The notes: generated by a model not told the origin, from the letters alone. DNA of 64,000 bases from Pedobacter sp. MR2016-24 (GCF_026239655.1 NZ_JAPIVO010000004.1:434001-498000); one strand, 5' to 3'. Numbered from the stretch's first letter, positions 52,449 to 62,302 are shown. Numbers and translations: made by a program.

Positions 52449-54419
52449 TTAGTCAAGGTTAATTTTCTGGATTCTCACGGCATTCAGAATAGCAATTAAT
52501 GCGACGCCGACATCGGCAATTACTGCTTCCCATAAATTAGCAATACCACCTGCGCCAAGTACCAGTACAAGAATCTTCACAGCCATGGCTATAGTGATAT
52601 TTTGCCAGACAATGTTTCTGGTGATCCTTCCTATTTTAATCGCAGTGGTTATCTTGGAAGGCTGGTCATTTTGAATAACGATATCAGCCGTTTCTATAGT
52701 GGCATCACTTCCCAGACCACCCATCGCCATACCGGCATCAGCCAGGGCGATGACAGGGGCATCATTCACACCATCACCCACAAAGGCGATACGGCTTCCT
52801 GCATCTTTGAAACCCTGTACTTTTTCCACTTTCCCTTCCGGAAGCAGGTCTCCAAAGGCTTTATCAATCCCCAGAAGCTGAGCAATTTTATCCACGACGA
52901 TTTGTTTGTCGCCCGATAACATGACTGTCTGTATCTTCATGCTGTGCAGCTGCTCAATCGCCTGTTTCGCATCTTCTTTAATTTCATCCGCAATAGTGAT
53001 GTAACCTGCATATTGGTTATCTATCGCAATCAGTACGACGGTATCTACCAGGCTATCCACCTCTCCAGGATAAGAAATACTATACTTTTTAAGGAGTTTA
53101 CCATTTCCTGCAAGGACAGTGCTTCCGGCAACCGTTCCCTTTAGTCCGTGCCCGGAAACCTCTTCTACATTTTCAGCCCTTTCTAATCCTGCTGCATCTC
53201 CTGCATATTCCACCACTGCTTTGGCAATTGGGTGCGTAGAATCCTTTTCAAGGGCTGCGGCAATACGTATGAACTCGCTTTTATCCCGGTCAACTGTCAC
53301 CACTTCCTGCACCTTAAATACACCCTTCGTCAGTGTACCTGTTTTATCCATAATGACCATGTTGATTTTCGTCATCACATCCAGGAAATTGGAACCCTTA
53401 AAAAGAATACCATTACGTGAGGCGAGGCCGATTCCACCGAAGTAACCCAGGGGAATGGATACGACCAGGGCACAAGGACAACTGATCACCAGAAACACCA
53501 GAGCCCTGTAAAACCACTGGTGGAAGTCGTACGGCTGAGTAAAAAAGTAAGGAACCAAACAGACCAGCAGTGCAAGCGCAAAAACAATAGGCGTATATAC
53601 TTTAGCAAAACGACTAATGAAAAGTTGCGTTTGTGATTTTCTGGCCGTGGCATCCTGTACCATTTCCAGTATTTTGCTGAGCTTACTATCTTTGAAAAGC
53701 GATTTCACCTGCACTTCAGATACCTTATCCAGATTAATCATTCCCGCAAGAACTGTTTCGCCTTTTCTTTTCGTATCCGGTTTACTTTCACCAGTTAAAG
53801 CTGCTGTGTTGAACGTCGCAGTAGCTGAGTTCAATATTCCATCCAACGCCACTTTTTCTCCCGCTTTCACCTGTATCAGCTCATCAATTTGGACTTCACC
53901 GGGATTGATCACCGTAGTCTGGCCGTTTCTGATCACCGTAACCTCATCAGGCCTGATGTCCAGCAGAGCTTTGATACTCCTCTTCGCACGGTCTACAGCT
54001 GCATCCTGAAACCACTCTCCAATCGAGTAAAATACCATTACTGCTACCCCTTCACTGTAAGAGCCAATACTGAATGCACCTATTGTGGCTACACTCATTA
54101 AGAAGAACTCATTGAAGAAGTCAAAGTGTTTCGCCTTTTGCCAGGCCATGCCCAGCACATTGTAGCCTGCCAATAAAAAAGCAATGGTAAAGATGATCAG
54201 GTTGAAAGGAAATACCGGCTGATAGCTGAACCCGAATTCCAGGACCAGCATCACCATTAAGATAAGCAGGGCAGAAAGCAGCGGCCAATGACTCAGCCAG
54301 CTTTCGTTTCCTTCTCCTGAGTGGTCGTGATGTGAATGGTCATCGTCGGGTATTTCTTCTTTTGTTTTTTCTACAGCACCTTTAGTTTTATGGTTATTTT
54401 CGCAACACTCTCTGCTCAT
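52449..54419 (-). CDS. Heavy-metal (Zn/Cd/Co-type) P1B-type ATPase
   Basis: A 656-residue exporter. Order: His/Asp/Glu-rich cytosolic N-terminus (about 1-40, DDDHSHHDHSG) instead of the usual heavy-metal-associated domain, membrane helices from about 45, the TGES loop (209-212), the CPC metal motif (C314-P315-C316), D358 in DKTGT, HP motif around THPIAKA, and GDGVNDAP. The CPC and the LAxRNGILFKGSNFLD segment fit the Zn/Cd group. The missing HMA domain and His-rich tail are seen in many Bacteroidetes relatives. It expels metal to keep the cytosol clean. No metal-regulator gene is next to it. Confidence 0.94.
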   Translation of the reverse strand: MSRECCENNHKTKGAVEKTKEEIPDDDHSHHDHSGEGNESWLSHWPLLSALLILMVMLVLEFGFSYQPVFPFNLIIFTIAFLLAGYNVLGMAWQKAKHFDFFNEFFLMSVATIGAFSIGSYSEGVAVMVFYSIGEWFQDAAVDRAKRSIKALLDIRPDEVTVIRNGQTTVINPGEVQIDELIQVKAGEKVALDGILNSATATFNTAALTGESKPDTKRKGETVLAGMINLDKVSEVQVKSLFKDSKLSKILEMVQDATARKSQTQLFISRFAKVYTPIVFALALLVCLVPYFFTQPYDFHQWFYRALVFLVISCPCALVVSIPLGYFGGIGLASRNGILFKGSNFLDVMTKINMVIMDKTGTLTKGVFKVQEVVTVDRDKSEFIRIAAALEKDSTHPIAKAVVEYAGDAAGLERAENVEEVSGHGLKGTVAGSTVLAGNGKLLKKYSISYPGEVDSLVDTVVLIAIDNQYAGYITIADEIKEDAKQAIEQLHSMKIQTVMLSGDKQIVVDKIAQLLGIDKAFGDLLPEGKVEKVQGFKDAGSRIAFVGDGVNDAPVIALADAGMAMGGLGSDATIETADIVIQNDQPSKITTAIKIGRITRNIVWQNITIAMAVKILVLVLGAGGIANLWEAVIADVGVALIAILNAVRIQKINLD

Positions 54420-54536
54420 AATCGTATTTTATATTTTGTCTATTACAAAATGGAAGGCCTTGTTCATTCTCAGCGCAATCAGCGTTATAGTGGTAAATCT
54501 AACAAAAATTGAAGGAAACCTTGTCTGACTATGCAA

Positions 54537-54567
54537 TTTGATTGAGTTTGATTATTGCGCATCTTTG
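54537..54567 (+). promoter_or_regulatory. Putative promoter before the AraC remnant
   Basis: TTTG at 54537-54540, 19-base spacer, CATCTTTG at 54560-54567. Near the -33/-7 consensus, but TA reads CA. A leader of about 50 bases to ATG 54621 follows. Confidence 0.35.
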
Positions 54568-54620
54568 CGTTAAATAACAATGATCAGACCAGTTTCTGTA
54601 GCAGAATTTAAAATGATTTA

Positions 54621-55121
54621 ATGCAGACTATTCCTGTAAGACATATTAGCAATATGCTTCGAGAACCCGCCTTTTCGGGGACTTTTGATATGCTTGATAT
54701 TAAACTTTATCTGGCCGGTCAGGATAGGGTACAGCTGCTGCACAGGCATGATTTCTTTTATGTACTATTCCTGGAAAGGGGTGATGGAATACATCATATA
54801 GATTTTGTAGATTATCCTGTGATAGATAATACCGTCTTCTTTTTAGGTCCCGGAAAGGTGCATGAATTAATGTTAAAAAAGCAATGTAGTGGTTACCTGC
54901 TTAAATTCAGTACTGATTTCTATGTTCCCCGGGAGCTGCCTTTAAAAATGGTTTTCAGGAAGGTAAGGAATAAGAGCTTTTATACGTTCAATGCTGATCA
55001 GGTGAAAGCGCTCTCTTCTATATTGAGTAATGTTTACCGGGAAAGCAAGCAGAAACACGAAATGCATAGTAATGTAATCATACCAGTATACATAAGCAGA
55101 TGTAAGTCAATAGTAAGATAA
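54621..55121 (+). pseudogene. Truncated AraC-type regulator (sensor half only)
   Basis: The 166-residue product is the N-terminal cupin sensor half of an AraC regulator: HRHDFFYVLFLERGDGIHHI and LGPGKVHELMLKKQCSGYLL, then FSTDFYVP. Full AraC proteins are about 280-300 residues with two helix-turn-helices at the end. Here the sequence stops at SKQKHEMHSNVIIPVYISRC and neither of the other frames up to 55174 shows an AraC DNA-binding domain. It is therefore either a pseudogene or a sensor-only protein. A GTG-started XRE gene follows 52 bases after. The ending is short and probably came from a frameshift or deletion. Confidence 0.72.
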
Positions 55122-55173
55122 AAGGGAGGATAAGGAAAATATTGCCAAATGTATTTAGGATGGAAAGCAGACT

Positions 55174-55743
55174 GTGAACAGTACGATTGTCAACTTAAAT
55201 AAAATAATAAAAAAAGGGATTCTGGATAGTGAACTGGACTTTGAACGTGCTTCTATTATTGAACGTAAATTGAGGGTATTAGCCAAAGAACAACCTGATC
55301 TAAATGAGAAAAGACAGCAGATAAGAGCTATTCTAAAAGAATATGAAGAACGGGAATGGAGCCGAACTGAAAATATTACCGCTGCTAAAATTCAGGAGAA
55401 TGATCTGGCGGAAATGATCGCTGAGCAGGAGCGTCTATTTCTACATAATCGGAAGCATTTGATCAGAAAGCGATTGCAGGAACTATCAATATCTCAGAAG
55501 GACTTGGGTAAAATTTTAGGGCATACGAGTGTCAGTTATATTTCTGAATTAGTTAATGGTATCAATCCATTCACTACGCATGATCTGATTATTATTCACC
55601 TGTTATTAAAAATTGATTTTAAGGATCTTATACCCACGATGCTGAAAGTAGAAGAAAGGTTGAAGCTCGCTCATGTGATTCAAGAACTCAGCAATCCTAA
55701 ACTTAAGCTCAATGAGCAGAGTCTGGAACTAGTCGCATCTTAA
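55174..55743 (+). CDS. XRE-type antitoxin-like DNA-binding protein (HigA-like)
   Basis: A 189-residue protein starting with GTG. The first about 90 residues are helical and charged (ERASIIERKLRVLAKEQPDL, IRAILKEYEE), the last half has an XRE helix-turn-helix (about 95-150, KHLIRKRLQELSISQKDLGK and SYISELVNG). This is the HigA-like antitoxin layout. No toxin-sized gene lies upstream: the only open frame there is the AraC remnant, and downstream is DUF2200 on the other strand. It is therefore an orphan, or its target is the AraC remnant region. The GTG start is set by the absence of any ATG in frame that keeps the N-terminal helix. Confidence 0.7.
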   Translation: MNSTIVNLNKIIKKGILDSELDFERASIIERKLRVLAKEQPDLNEKRQQIRAILKEYEEREWSRTENITAAKIQENDLAEMIAEQERLFLHNRKHLIRKRLQELSISQKDLGKILGHTSVSYISELVNGINPFTTHDLIIIHLLLKIDFKDLIPTMLKVEERLKLAHVIQELSNPKLKLNEQSLELVAS

Positions 55744-55766
55744 GGCGTTATTTTAATGTATAATGA

Positions 55767-56120
55767 TCAACCTCTCAGAATCTTTTCCATTGACTTACCT
55801 TTTGCCAGCTCATCGATCAGCTTATCTAAATAGCGAACCTGCTGAATGACTTTATCTTCGATTTCTTCTACACGATAACCGCAAATTACACCGGTAATTT
55901 TTGAAACATTTGGGTTGATCTGTGCCTCGGCAAAAAAGGTTTCAAAATTGGTTTTACTGTCAATGTGCTCTTGCAGTGATTGTTCATTATATCCTGTGAG
56001 CCAAAATATAATTTCATCTACTTCTGCTTTTGTGCGGCCTTTTTTCTCCGCTTTTTGGATGTAGTGCGGGTAAACACTTGCAAAAGACATTTTGTATACT
56101 CTGTTGCTATTATTCATCAT
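55767..56120 (-). CDS. DUF2200 family protein
   Basis: A 117-residue cytosolic protein. [46 protein letters not shown] and [20 protein letters not shown] are the DUF2200 signature, a small family found in many bacteria with no known function. Three in-frame ATGs near the end (56120, 56117, 56087) make the first residues uncertain; the core starts at MSFASVYP. Convergent to the XRE gene, 23 bases away. It looks like a single-gene unit. Confidence 0.9.
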   Translation of the reverse strand: MMNNSNRVYKMSFASVYPHYIQKAEKKGRTKAEVDEIIFWLTGYNEQSLQEHIDSKTNFETFFAEAQINPNVSKITGVICGYRVEEIEDKVIQQVRYLDKLIDELAKGKSMEKILRG

Positions 56121-56292
56121 TGATTCCTTAATTAACTTTATTCTTTATTTATAATCGCATCTACCTTAGTAAACAATGGATATTAAATTTAGAATAAAGA
56201 ATTAAAAAAAATATAATTTTTAAAGGAATCATTCGATGCACCGAGAGAGCATACTACTGATGATGGCATAATAGGGATATTGCACAATGATC

Positions 56293-56601
56293 TTAGAATT
56301 CATCATCCTCGTTAAGTTCCGTGTTAACTGATAATATGCTAGCTTCAGTTTCCATATCATCCCCAAATTCATTAAACCACAAGTCAAAAGAATCCTCAAA
56401 ATCGGTGTTATCTACTATGTATTGAAAATTGGATTGTAGAAATTCATCTTGATCAATGCCCTCCTTCAGTTGTACGTAATAAAACCAAAAGTCCGCCTTC
56501 TCGTCATATTTCTCTTCAATACGATCCAAAGACTCGTTAAACTTATCCTGGAAGCTGGTAATAAAGGTTTGTCTGTCTGAAATGTTCATCATATGGATCA
56601 A
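56293..56601 (-). CDS. Small acidic protein of unknown function
   Basis: A 102-residue acidic protein (many D and E, ending LNEDDEF) without signal peptide or membrane helix: MIHMMNISDRQTFITSFQDK, ESLDRIEEKYDEKADFWFYY, FDLWFNEFGDDMETE. Several Met at the start; ATG 56601 or 56586 are both possible. I know no family. A 172-base gap separates it from DUF2200, and its start overlaps none. Acidic, Trp/Phe-rich small proteins of this sort sometimes act as immunity or inhibitor proteins, but no toxin is visible nearby, so that is not claimed. Confidence 0.6.
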   Translation of the reverse strand: MIHMMNISDRQTFITSFQDKFNESLDRIEEKYDEKADFWFYYVQLKEGIDQDEFLQSNFQYIVDNTDFEDSFDLWFNEFGDDMETEASILSVNTELNEDDEF

Positions 56602-56708
56602 AGTTCGGTTTTATTTTTTAATCTTTAATTCGAAGCGCTTAGGTAGATTATGGAAATTGCTCTCCCGCGGCATCCTAATTCAAACAATCTGGTTATTAAA
56701 ACTACTTT

Positions 56709-57287
56709 ATGATGAGAAACATTCTATTATTCTTCGTCTTCTTCCTTTCCTTCCTTTCCGCAAGGTCACAAGCTCTTTCTCAAGAAAAACAATTTCTGAC
56801 CTGGTTTTTTACTGCCGGCCAGAATAAAAACAAGAAAAATTTTTTGTACGTTCCTGAACAGACAAAATACACGACAGACAATTTGAGAAAGACAATCCTT
56901 AAAGATACCCTTAAAAGTACTTGGGGAACAGCAGACAAATTGGTGCTCACAAAAAAAGAAAAGGATTATGTCAAAAAAAGTATTGATAAAATGGAATCAG
57001 ACATATCATTAAATGATATCTTCCCAAATGCTAAAATCATCGCCCAAGATACATTAGATATGTATTTTGAAAAATATAAACCTTTAGGTTGGGAGATGTT
57101 GTACAATAAAAATATCCATGGCTTTTATAGCTTAAACACGCCAATATTTTTGCGGAAAGGGACAGTATGTATTTTTCAATATGGTTATTATTGTGGCAGT
57201 CTATGTGGTAATGGAGAGATTGCTGTTTATGTAAAAGATAAAACAGGATGGAAGTACTTTTTTAACTTATCCAACTGGGTAAGTTGA
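56709..57287 (+). CDS. Secreted protein of unknown function with CGSLCG motif
   Basis: A 192-residue protein with a signal peptide (1-20, MMRNILLFFVFFLSFLSARS). The mature part is Lys/Tyr-rich, and ends with a likely structural motif YGYYCGSLCGNGEIAVYVKD, which has two cysteines spaced CxxxC and could form a disulfide or bind metal. Bacteroidetes have many such small secreted proteins of unknown role with YCGxLCG near the end. It has its own bidirectional terminator downstream. ATG 56709 gives a good signal peptide. Confidence 0.65.
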   Translation: MMRNILLFFVFFLSFLSARSQALSQEKQFLTWFFTAGQNKNKKNFLYVPEQTKYTTDNLRKTILKDTLKSTWGTADKLVLTKKEKDYVKKSIDKMESDISLNDIFPNAKIIAQDTLDMYFEKYKPLGWEMLYNKNIHGFYSLNTPIFLRKGTVCIFQYGYYCGSLCGNGEIAVYVKDKTGWKYFFNLSNWVS

Positions 57288-57315
57288 AAATATACAAGCC
57301 GGCTGCCGTCGCCCG

Positions 57316-57357
57316 AAAAAAGATAGATTGTCTTGCCAAGGGCAATCTATCTTTTTT
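57316..57357. terminator. Bidirectional terminator
   Basis: AAAAAAGATAGATTG (57316-57330) and CAATCTATCTTTTTT (57343-57357) form a perfect 15-bp stem between the convergent secreted-protein gene and the GH127/146-like gene. Confidence 0.95.
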
Positions 57358-57364
57358 GCAATAT

Positions 57365-60300
57365 CTATTTCAAGGTCACATCCAGATAAACCGAATGGCG
57401 ACCGTATGTATCGTAAAATGGCTTGAAAACCACATCATCAATGGTGAATTGCAGCTGTTGCGGATCTCCTTTAATCGTCTTTCCTAAATCTTCGGCATCC
57501 AGCGTTACTTTACGCCAGTCTTTTCTGGCTTCAGGCTCCTGGGCAGCCAATAATATTGGTCCGTAAAACAGACTGGCAATGTTCTGCTGATCCATTACCG
57601 GATCCAGGTGAAATTGGAAAGGCATTTTCAATTCTACGATATCACCATCTTTCCATTTGCGGCTTATTTTCAGGTAGCTGCCTGGTGTAGCTTCCAGGTT
57701 TTGATCCTTGCCGTTGATCGTTACAAAAAATCCTTTGGTCGCCCAGCCCGGTACACGTACATTCAGATCAAATTTCCCACTTCCTTTAATAGTCAGTTTG
57801 GTATGATCTTCTTTCGGGAAATCTGTTGTCTGCTCCACCGTTATCTTGCGTTCTGTCCAATCCAGTTGGGAAGGGATATACAGATTCACGTAGAGCGACT
57901 GGTTGTCTTTGCTTTTAAAATAAATCGAATTCTGTAGTTTGGTACTGCTTTCCAGTGCTGTGCCATTGCAACAGGTAAAACCGGACATATCTCCGTTGCT
58001 GAATTGCTTGCTGGCTCCCGGTCTGAGTGGTACATGGTAAGTATTTGCCGGACTGTCTTCTGCAACAGAAGCCAGGATATGGTTATAAAGGCCACGCTCA
58101 TAATAGTCCATTAACTCCGCACGCTGATCAAAAAGGAACAGGTCGCCGGTCAGTTTTAACATGTTGTAGGTTGCGCAGGTTTCATTCTGTCCCCCTTCGG
58201 AGAAACCATTCTGATACAAGGTAGAAGGCTGACTGGTAAAACATTCTGCATTCGCAGGATTACGTGCTCCTGCAACTCCACCAATACTATACATGTAATC
58301 ATCCATCATTTTATGCCAGAAGTTATCGGCTATTTTGTAATATTCCGGCTTGTTTGAAACATTGTACATTTCGATACTGCCTACAATCTGCGGTATATGC
58401 TGATTGGCATGCAATCCACGAAAGTTATCTACATTTTTGGCCAGCCCATGTGAGTGTGCAGTATCACCAAAGAATACTTTGATATTGTCAAACAGTTGTG
58501 CAGTTTTTAGATATTTCTGATCGCCGGTAATTTTGTACAGACGGGCCATCGATTCATTCATTCCCCCAAACTCGCCAGCGATATATTTATTCCACATCAT
58601 GATCAGCGTTTCCTGTGGCAACTGATTAAGACGGACAGCTACCCAGTCACTCATGTTAGTGGCTATTTCCAGGGCTTTTTTATTGCCGCTCACTTCATAG
58701 ATATCAATTAAACCAGCCAGAATTTTATGTAAGGTATAATATGGAGCCCATATCTGGTCTTTTTGTCCACCATATTTTGCTCCATGTTCTAACATGATAA
58801 ACTGATCAGGAGGGTAGGCACTGATAAATCCTTTTCCCCAGTTCCAGTAATCGTTACGAATACCCGCCTCGCTGAGGTCGGAATCATAAGCTGAGCGTCC
58901 CGGACCAAAAGGTACTGCTTTGGGATCGGCTACAAAGGCGGCACCCGCAGCTTTTGGTGTTCCGGATAATTTGGAAAGCGCATATAGTGTATTTACCATA
59001 TACTCCATTTTTTTAGCGAAGTTGGCCTGAAGGGCTTTGTCATATCCTGTACCCGCATAAGCTTGTGCAATTGCAGACAGGTAATGGCCTGTGGCATGTC
59101 CTCTTAGTTTCGTGTCTTCGCTGTCCCATACCCCCAAAGGTTTTGCCCCCTGAGGTTGTTTCTGGCCAAATGCCTGACGAAACATATAGAGAAAGGAATT
59201 GGGATCGGTTTTAGCCAATGTATTGACGAATTTATCCCGATTTTCGATGAATTTGGTATTATGGCCCTCTGCATCTGCTTCAAGTTTAACCTGATCCAGA
59301 TGGAAGGCTGACAGATTTGAAACGGGTGCGGCTGATTTGCTGGATGCCTTAATCGTGACAACCGCTTTTGGTTTAAAATCAGTTCCGGGAACACGTCCGG
59401 TAATGGTATAGGTTCCGGCTTTGAGCACAGCAGTATTATCGGTGTCAGACGGCCAGATTACGCGTACTGCGGGCCCATTTACATTATTCTTATAAGTACC
59501 CTTCACATGACCTGGCAGCCGTGGCAAAGTTCCTGTTTCAGTTTCAACAGCTACATCGCTTACCTGAACTAAATAACTCGTATAAAGCTGTGGCTGATTA
59601 GCAGGGAAGTGCTGCAGGTCATCTTCTGGTTTACCCACATTTACTGCAGTTGTTTGTCCGCCGCTTAGCGAATTTTTGTAAATTCCGGCAATCTGTCTCC
59701 TGTTCAGCGGAACACGATAAATGCGGAAATCATGTAGCAGTGCATTGAGATTAGGATCTCCCTGCACTAAAGATTTTCCAATATACAGGAGGTTTTTATC
59801 TGCGGACGACTGACCGAATACCGCTGATAATTCTGATGGTATATCTTTGGCTTCACCTGCTGGCTTGCCATCCACATAAGTAACCATAGTTTTCGAAGGA
59901 ATATCTATCACGATGACCAGATGAACCCATTTATTTAAGGCAATCGCAGGGGAAACTGCTCCTTTTTTATCTTCTTTTCCCGCAGTGATCAATGCCTGAA
60001 AACCTTTTTGATTATTGGTACCTACAGGTGCAGCAAAAAAGTGTTTACCGGCATCTTTCCCGAAGTCGAAAAGATGTTGTCCGGCTGCTGCCGAACGCAG
60101 GAAAATCCATCCCGAGATACTGAGTGATTCCAGGTCTGTTAAAGCAGTTCCCGGAAGTGTAAGGAATGAATTGCTGTTACCTGAAAGAGATAAAACCTTT
60201 CCGAAACGCTCATCTTTAACAAATTTGACTGCGGAACTTTGGAATTTGGCATGCAGATTATTGCGTGACCAATCTTTCCCATCTCCATCAAACACATAGC

Positions 60301-60445
60301 GTGCAATCATTCCTGTTTCTCCGATTCCGTCCAGTATCTGGTCGCCATTTTGAGCCTGAGCAGTGTTAATACTCTGAGTCAGAACCGTAACAAACAAAAT
60401 AACACGCAAGAATACTTTGTACATTTTCATATTTAAATCATTCAT
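57365..60445 (-). CDS. LamG-GH127/146-type beta-L-arabinofuranosidase
   Basis: A 1026-residue protein: signal peptide (about 1-31), LamG/concanavalin-like domain (about 45-260, ARYVFDGDGKDWSRNNLHAK and LLHDFRIYRVPLNRRQIAGI), a short beta-domain (about 290-370), then the DUF1680/GH127 barrel (about 385-1020). The metal-thiol site appears as E755 and C757 in QNETCATYNMLKL and the pair C825-C826 in FTCCNGTALES. Compared with the GH127 at 19953, the loops read ETCATYNML and CCNGTALES rather than ETCANIGN and CCPPN, so it is a different subfamily, nearer GH146. The LamG domain may bind polysaccharide. It is divergent from the pectin methylesterase, 232 bases apart. Confidence 0.88.
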   Translation of the reverse strand: MNDLNMKMYKVFLRVILFVTVLTQSINTAQAQNGDQILDGIGETGMIARYVFDGDGKDWSRNNLHAKFQSSAVKFVKDERFGKVLSLSGNSNSFLTLPGTALTDLESLSISGWIFLRSAAAGQHLFDFGKDAGKHFFAAPVGTNNQKGFQALITAGKEDKKGAVSPAIALNKWVHLVIVIDIPSKTMVTYVDGKPAGEAKDIPSELSAVFGQSSADKNLLYIGKSLVQGDPNLNALLHDFRIYRVPLNRRQIAGIYKNSLSGGQTTAVNVGKPEDDLQHFPANQPQLYTSYLVQVSDVAVETETGTLPRLPGHVKGTYKNNVNGPAVRVIWPSDTDNTAVLKAGTYTITGRVPGTDFKPKAVVTIKASSKSAAPVSNLSAFHLDQVKLEADAEGHNTKFIENRDKFVNTLAKTDPNSFLYMFRQAFGQKQPQGAKPLGVWDSEDTKLRGHATGHYLSAIAQAYAGTGYDKALQANFAKKMEYMVNTLYALSKLSGTPKAAGAAFVADPKAVPFGPGRSAYDSDLSEAGIRNDYWNWGKGFISAYPPDQFIMLEHGAKYGGQKDQIWAPYYTLHKILAGLIDIYEVSGNKKALEIATNMSDWVAVRLNQLPQETLIMMWNKYIAGEFGGMNESMARLYKITGDQKYLKTAQLFDNIKVFFGDTAHSHGLAKNVDNFRGLHANQHIPQIVGSIEMYNVSNKPEYYKIADNFWHKMMDDYMYSIGGVAGARNPANAECFTSQPSTLYQNGFSEGGQNETCATYNMLKLTGDLFLFDQRAELMDYYERGLYNHILASVAEDSPANTYHVPLRPGASKQFSNGDMSGFTCCNGTALESSTKLQNSIYFKSKDNQSLYVNLYIPSQLDWTERKITVEQTTDFPKEDHTKLTIKGSGKFDLNVRVPGWATKGFFVTINGKDQNLEATPGSYLKISRKWKDGDIVELKMPFQFHLDPVMDQQNIASLFYGPILLAAQEPEARKDWRKVTLDAEDLGKTIKGDPQQLQFTIDDVVFKPFYDTYGRHSVYLDVTLK

Positions 60446-60677
60446 TCGACTATATTTTTCTTTTTACCTGAGCAATGTTTACTGTTTTCAAGCCGGCCGT
60501 GCCTGTTAGCACCAATGAAACTTGCAGAAGCTAAAACTAGTCAGAATCCTGATGTTACTGTAGGTCAATTTTAGCTAATAATCACATGATATTAACTGGT
60601 AACCAAATCGTAATTCATATAATCTTCGGTATTTATACAAATGCACTGTATATTACAATATGATTTTTCCTCTTGAA

Positions 60678-61685
60678 ATGAAAAGAATGTTGGTAAAAAT
60701 ATGCATTAGCATAATGATAACTATACTGACAACTGTTGCCTCCGTTGCGCAGCAAGCTAACCCTGTGATTAAGTTTACTGTTGCGCAGGACGGCTCCGGA
60801 GATTATAAAACCATACAAGAAGCGGTAAACGCAGTAAGGGACCATATGCAGTTCCGCGTCACCATTGATGTAAAAGCAGGTACTTACCATGAAAAGCTGT
60901 ATATCTCACCGGCTAAAAAGAACATCGCAATTATAGGTGCGGGTAAGGAAAATACGATCATCACTAACGCCGATTATTCAGGCAAATCTTATCCCGAAAA
61001 GGACTGGACGGGAAGTTCGAAATTCAGCACTTATACCTCCTTCACGGTTTTGGTGAGGGGGAATGACTGTGTGCTGGAAAACCTGACGATAGAGAATACT
61101 TCAGGAAGGGTAGGGCAGGCCGTTGCACTGCATGTAGAGGCTGATCGTTTTGCGGCACGCAATTGTGCAATTCTTGGAAATCAGGATACCCTGTATACGT
61201 CTAAAGATGGAAGGAATTACTTTGAGTCCTGTTTCATCGCGGGAACTACAGACTTTATATTCGGGGAAGCTACTGCTGTATTTAAGCAATGCATTATTCA
61301 GAGTTTGAGTGATTCTTATATTACTGCCGCATCCACAACTAAAGAGCAGGAGTTTGGTTATGTGTTTTTTGATTGCGAATTAAGAGCAGGATCTGGGGCA
61401 GGAAAAGTTTATCTGGGGAGACCCTGGCGGCCTTATGCAAAGACAGTTTTTATCAGAACGCTTATGGGGGCACATGTTCTTCCTGAAGGATGGAATGCAT
61501 GGCCTGGTGACCCTATGTTCGCTGATAAGGATAAAACTGCATTTTATGCTGAATTTGAAAGTTCAGGTCCGGGAAGCGCTACCACAAAAAGGGTGGCATG
61601 GTCTAAACAGCTGAGTAAAAAAGAAGCTAAAAAATATACGATGAAAAATATCTTTAAATCATGGGTGCCAATTTTTATTGATTAA
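60678..61685 (+). CDS. CE8 pectin methylesterase, secreted
   Basis: A 335-residue enzyme when started at ATG 60678 (MKRMLVKICISIMITILTTV, signal peptide ending near VAQQ); the ATG at 60660 adds only six residues. The CE8 active site is complete: D170 in GNQDTLY, D192 in DFIFG and R248 in YLGRPW, with QDGSGDYKTIQEAVNAV at the N-terminus. It removes methyl esters from homogalacturonan, helping lyases. It is divergent from the arabinofuranosidase gene, which suggests a two-gene pectin unit sharing regulation. Confidence 0.94.
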   Translation: MKRMLVKICISIMITILTTVASVAQQANPVIKFTVAQDGSGDYKTIQEAVNAVRDHMQFRVTIDVKAGTYHEKLYISPAKKNIAIIGAGKENTIITNADYSGKSYPEKDWTGSSKFSTYTSFTVLVRGNDCVLENLTIENTSGRVGQAVALHVEADRFAARNCAILGNQDTLYTSKDGRNYFESCFIAGTTDFIFGEATAVFKQCIIQSLSDSYITAASTTKEQEFGYVFFDCELRAGSGAGKVYLGRPWRPYAKTVFIRTLMGAHVLPEGWNAWPGDPMFADKDKTAFYAEFESSGPGSATTKRVAWSKQLSKKEAKKYTMKNIFKSWVPIFID

Positions 61686-61734
61686 CGTACATTGCAGGGA
61701 GACGACGGAAGCATAATTAAGCCTCTGCAACCAT

Positions 61735-62292
61735 ATGATAGAATTCCTAAAACAGCCCTGGCCATGGTATATTTCTGGTTTGGCAATCACAGCGATTATG
61801 CTGATCCTGGTTTACTTCGGTAAGTCATTTGGTTTCTCTTCCAACCTGCGTACCATATGTGCAATGGCAGGGGCAGGGAAGCGTGTCAGCTTTTTTAATT
61901 TTGACTGGAAAAGCCAGCGCTGGAACCTGATGTTTCTGGTAGGCGCCATTATCGGCGGATTTATCTCCTCTCACTGGCTTCAATCTGATGTGCCATTGGC
62001 TTTATCGAAATCAACAATACTGGATCTGCAAAAAATGAATATTCATTTTGACGGTCATATTGTACCGGATCAACTGTTCAACTGGCATTTTTTGACGACT
62101 GCTAAAGGGCTGTTTATTTTTCTTGGCGGCGGTTTTCTGATCGGTTTTGGTACGCGCTACGCAGGCGGTTGCACTTCAGGACATGCAATCAGTGGTTTAT
62201 CTAATTTACAGCTTCCATCGCTTATTGCAGTGGTCGGTTTTTTTATTGGCGGTCTGATCACTACCCATCTTATTTTTCCATTACTATTTTAA
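61735..62292 (+). CDS. YeeE/YedE-family half transporter 1
   Basis: A 185-residue membrane protein with about five hydrophobic segments and GFGTRYAGGCTSGHAISGLS, the conserved Cys-containing signature of the YeeE/YedE (sulfur/thiosulfate transport) family, in which the Cys residues bind the reduced sulfur. It is half the size of the full YeeE protein, and the second half is encoded just downstream, a split common in Bacteroidetes and others (PmpA/PmpB-like). It follows the pectin esterase by 49 bases, which is probably coincidental. Confidence 0.86.
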   Translation: MIEFLKQPWPWYISGLAITAIMLILVYFGKSFGFSSNLRTICAMAGAGKRVSFFNFDWKSQRWNLMFLVGAIIGGFISSHWLQSDVPLALSKSTILDLQKMNIHFDGHIVPDQLFNWHFLTTAKGLFIFLGGGFLIGFGTRYAGGCTSGHAISGLSNLQLPSLIAVVGFFIGGLITTHLIFPLLF

Positions 62293-62302
62293 TCCGTGTG
62301 CT

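Noticed and set aside
53119..54009. Plus-strand Ser/Thr-rich frames
   Set aside because: They are antisense to the P-type ATPase gene, whose motifs are complete.
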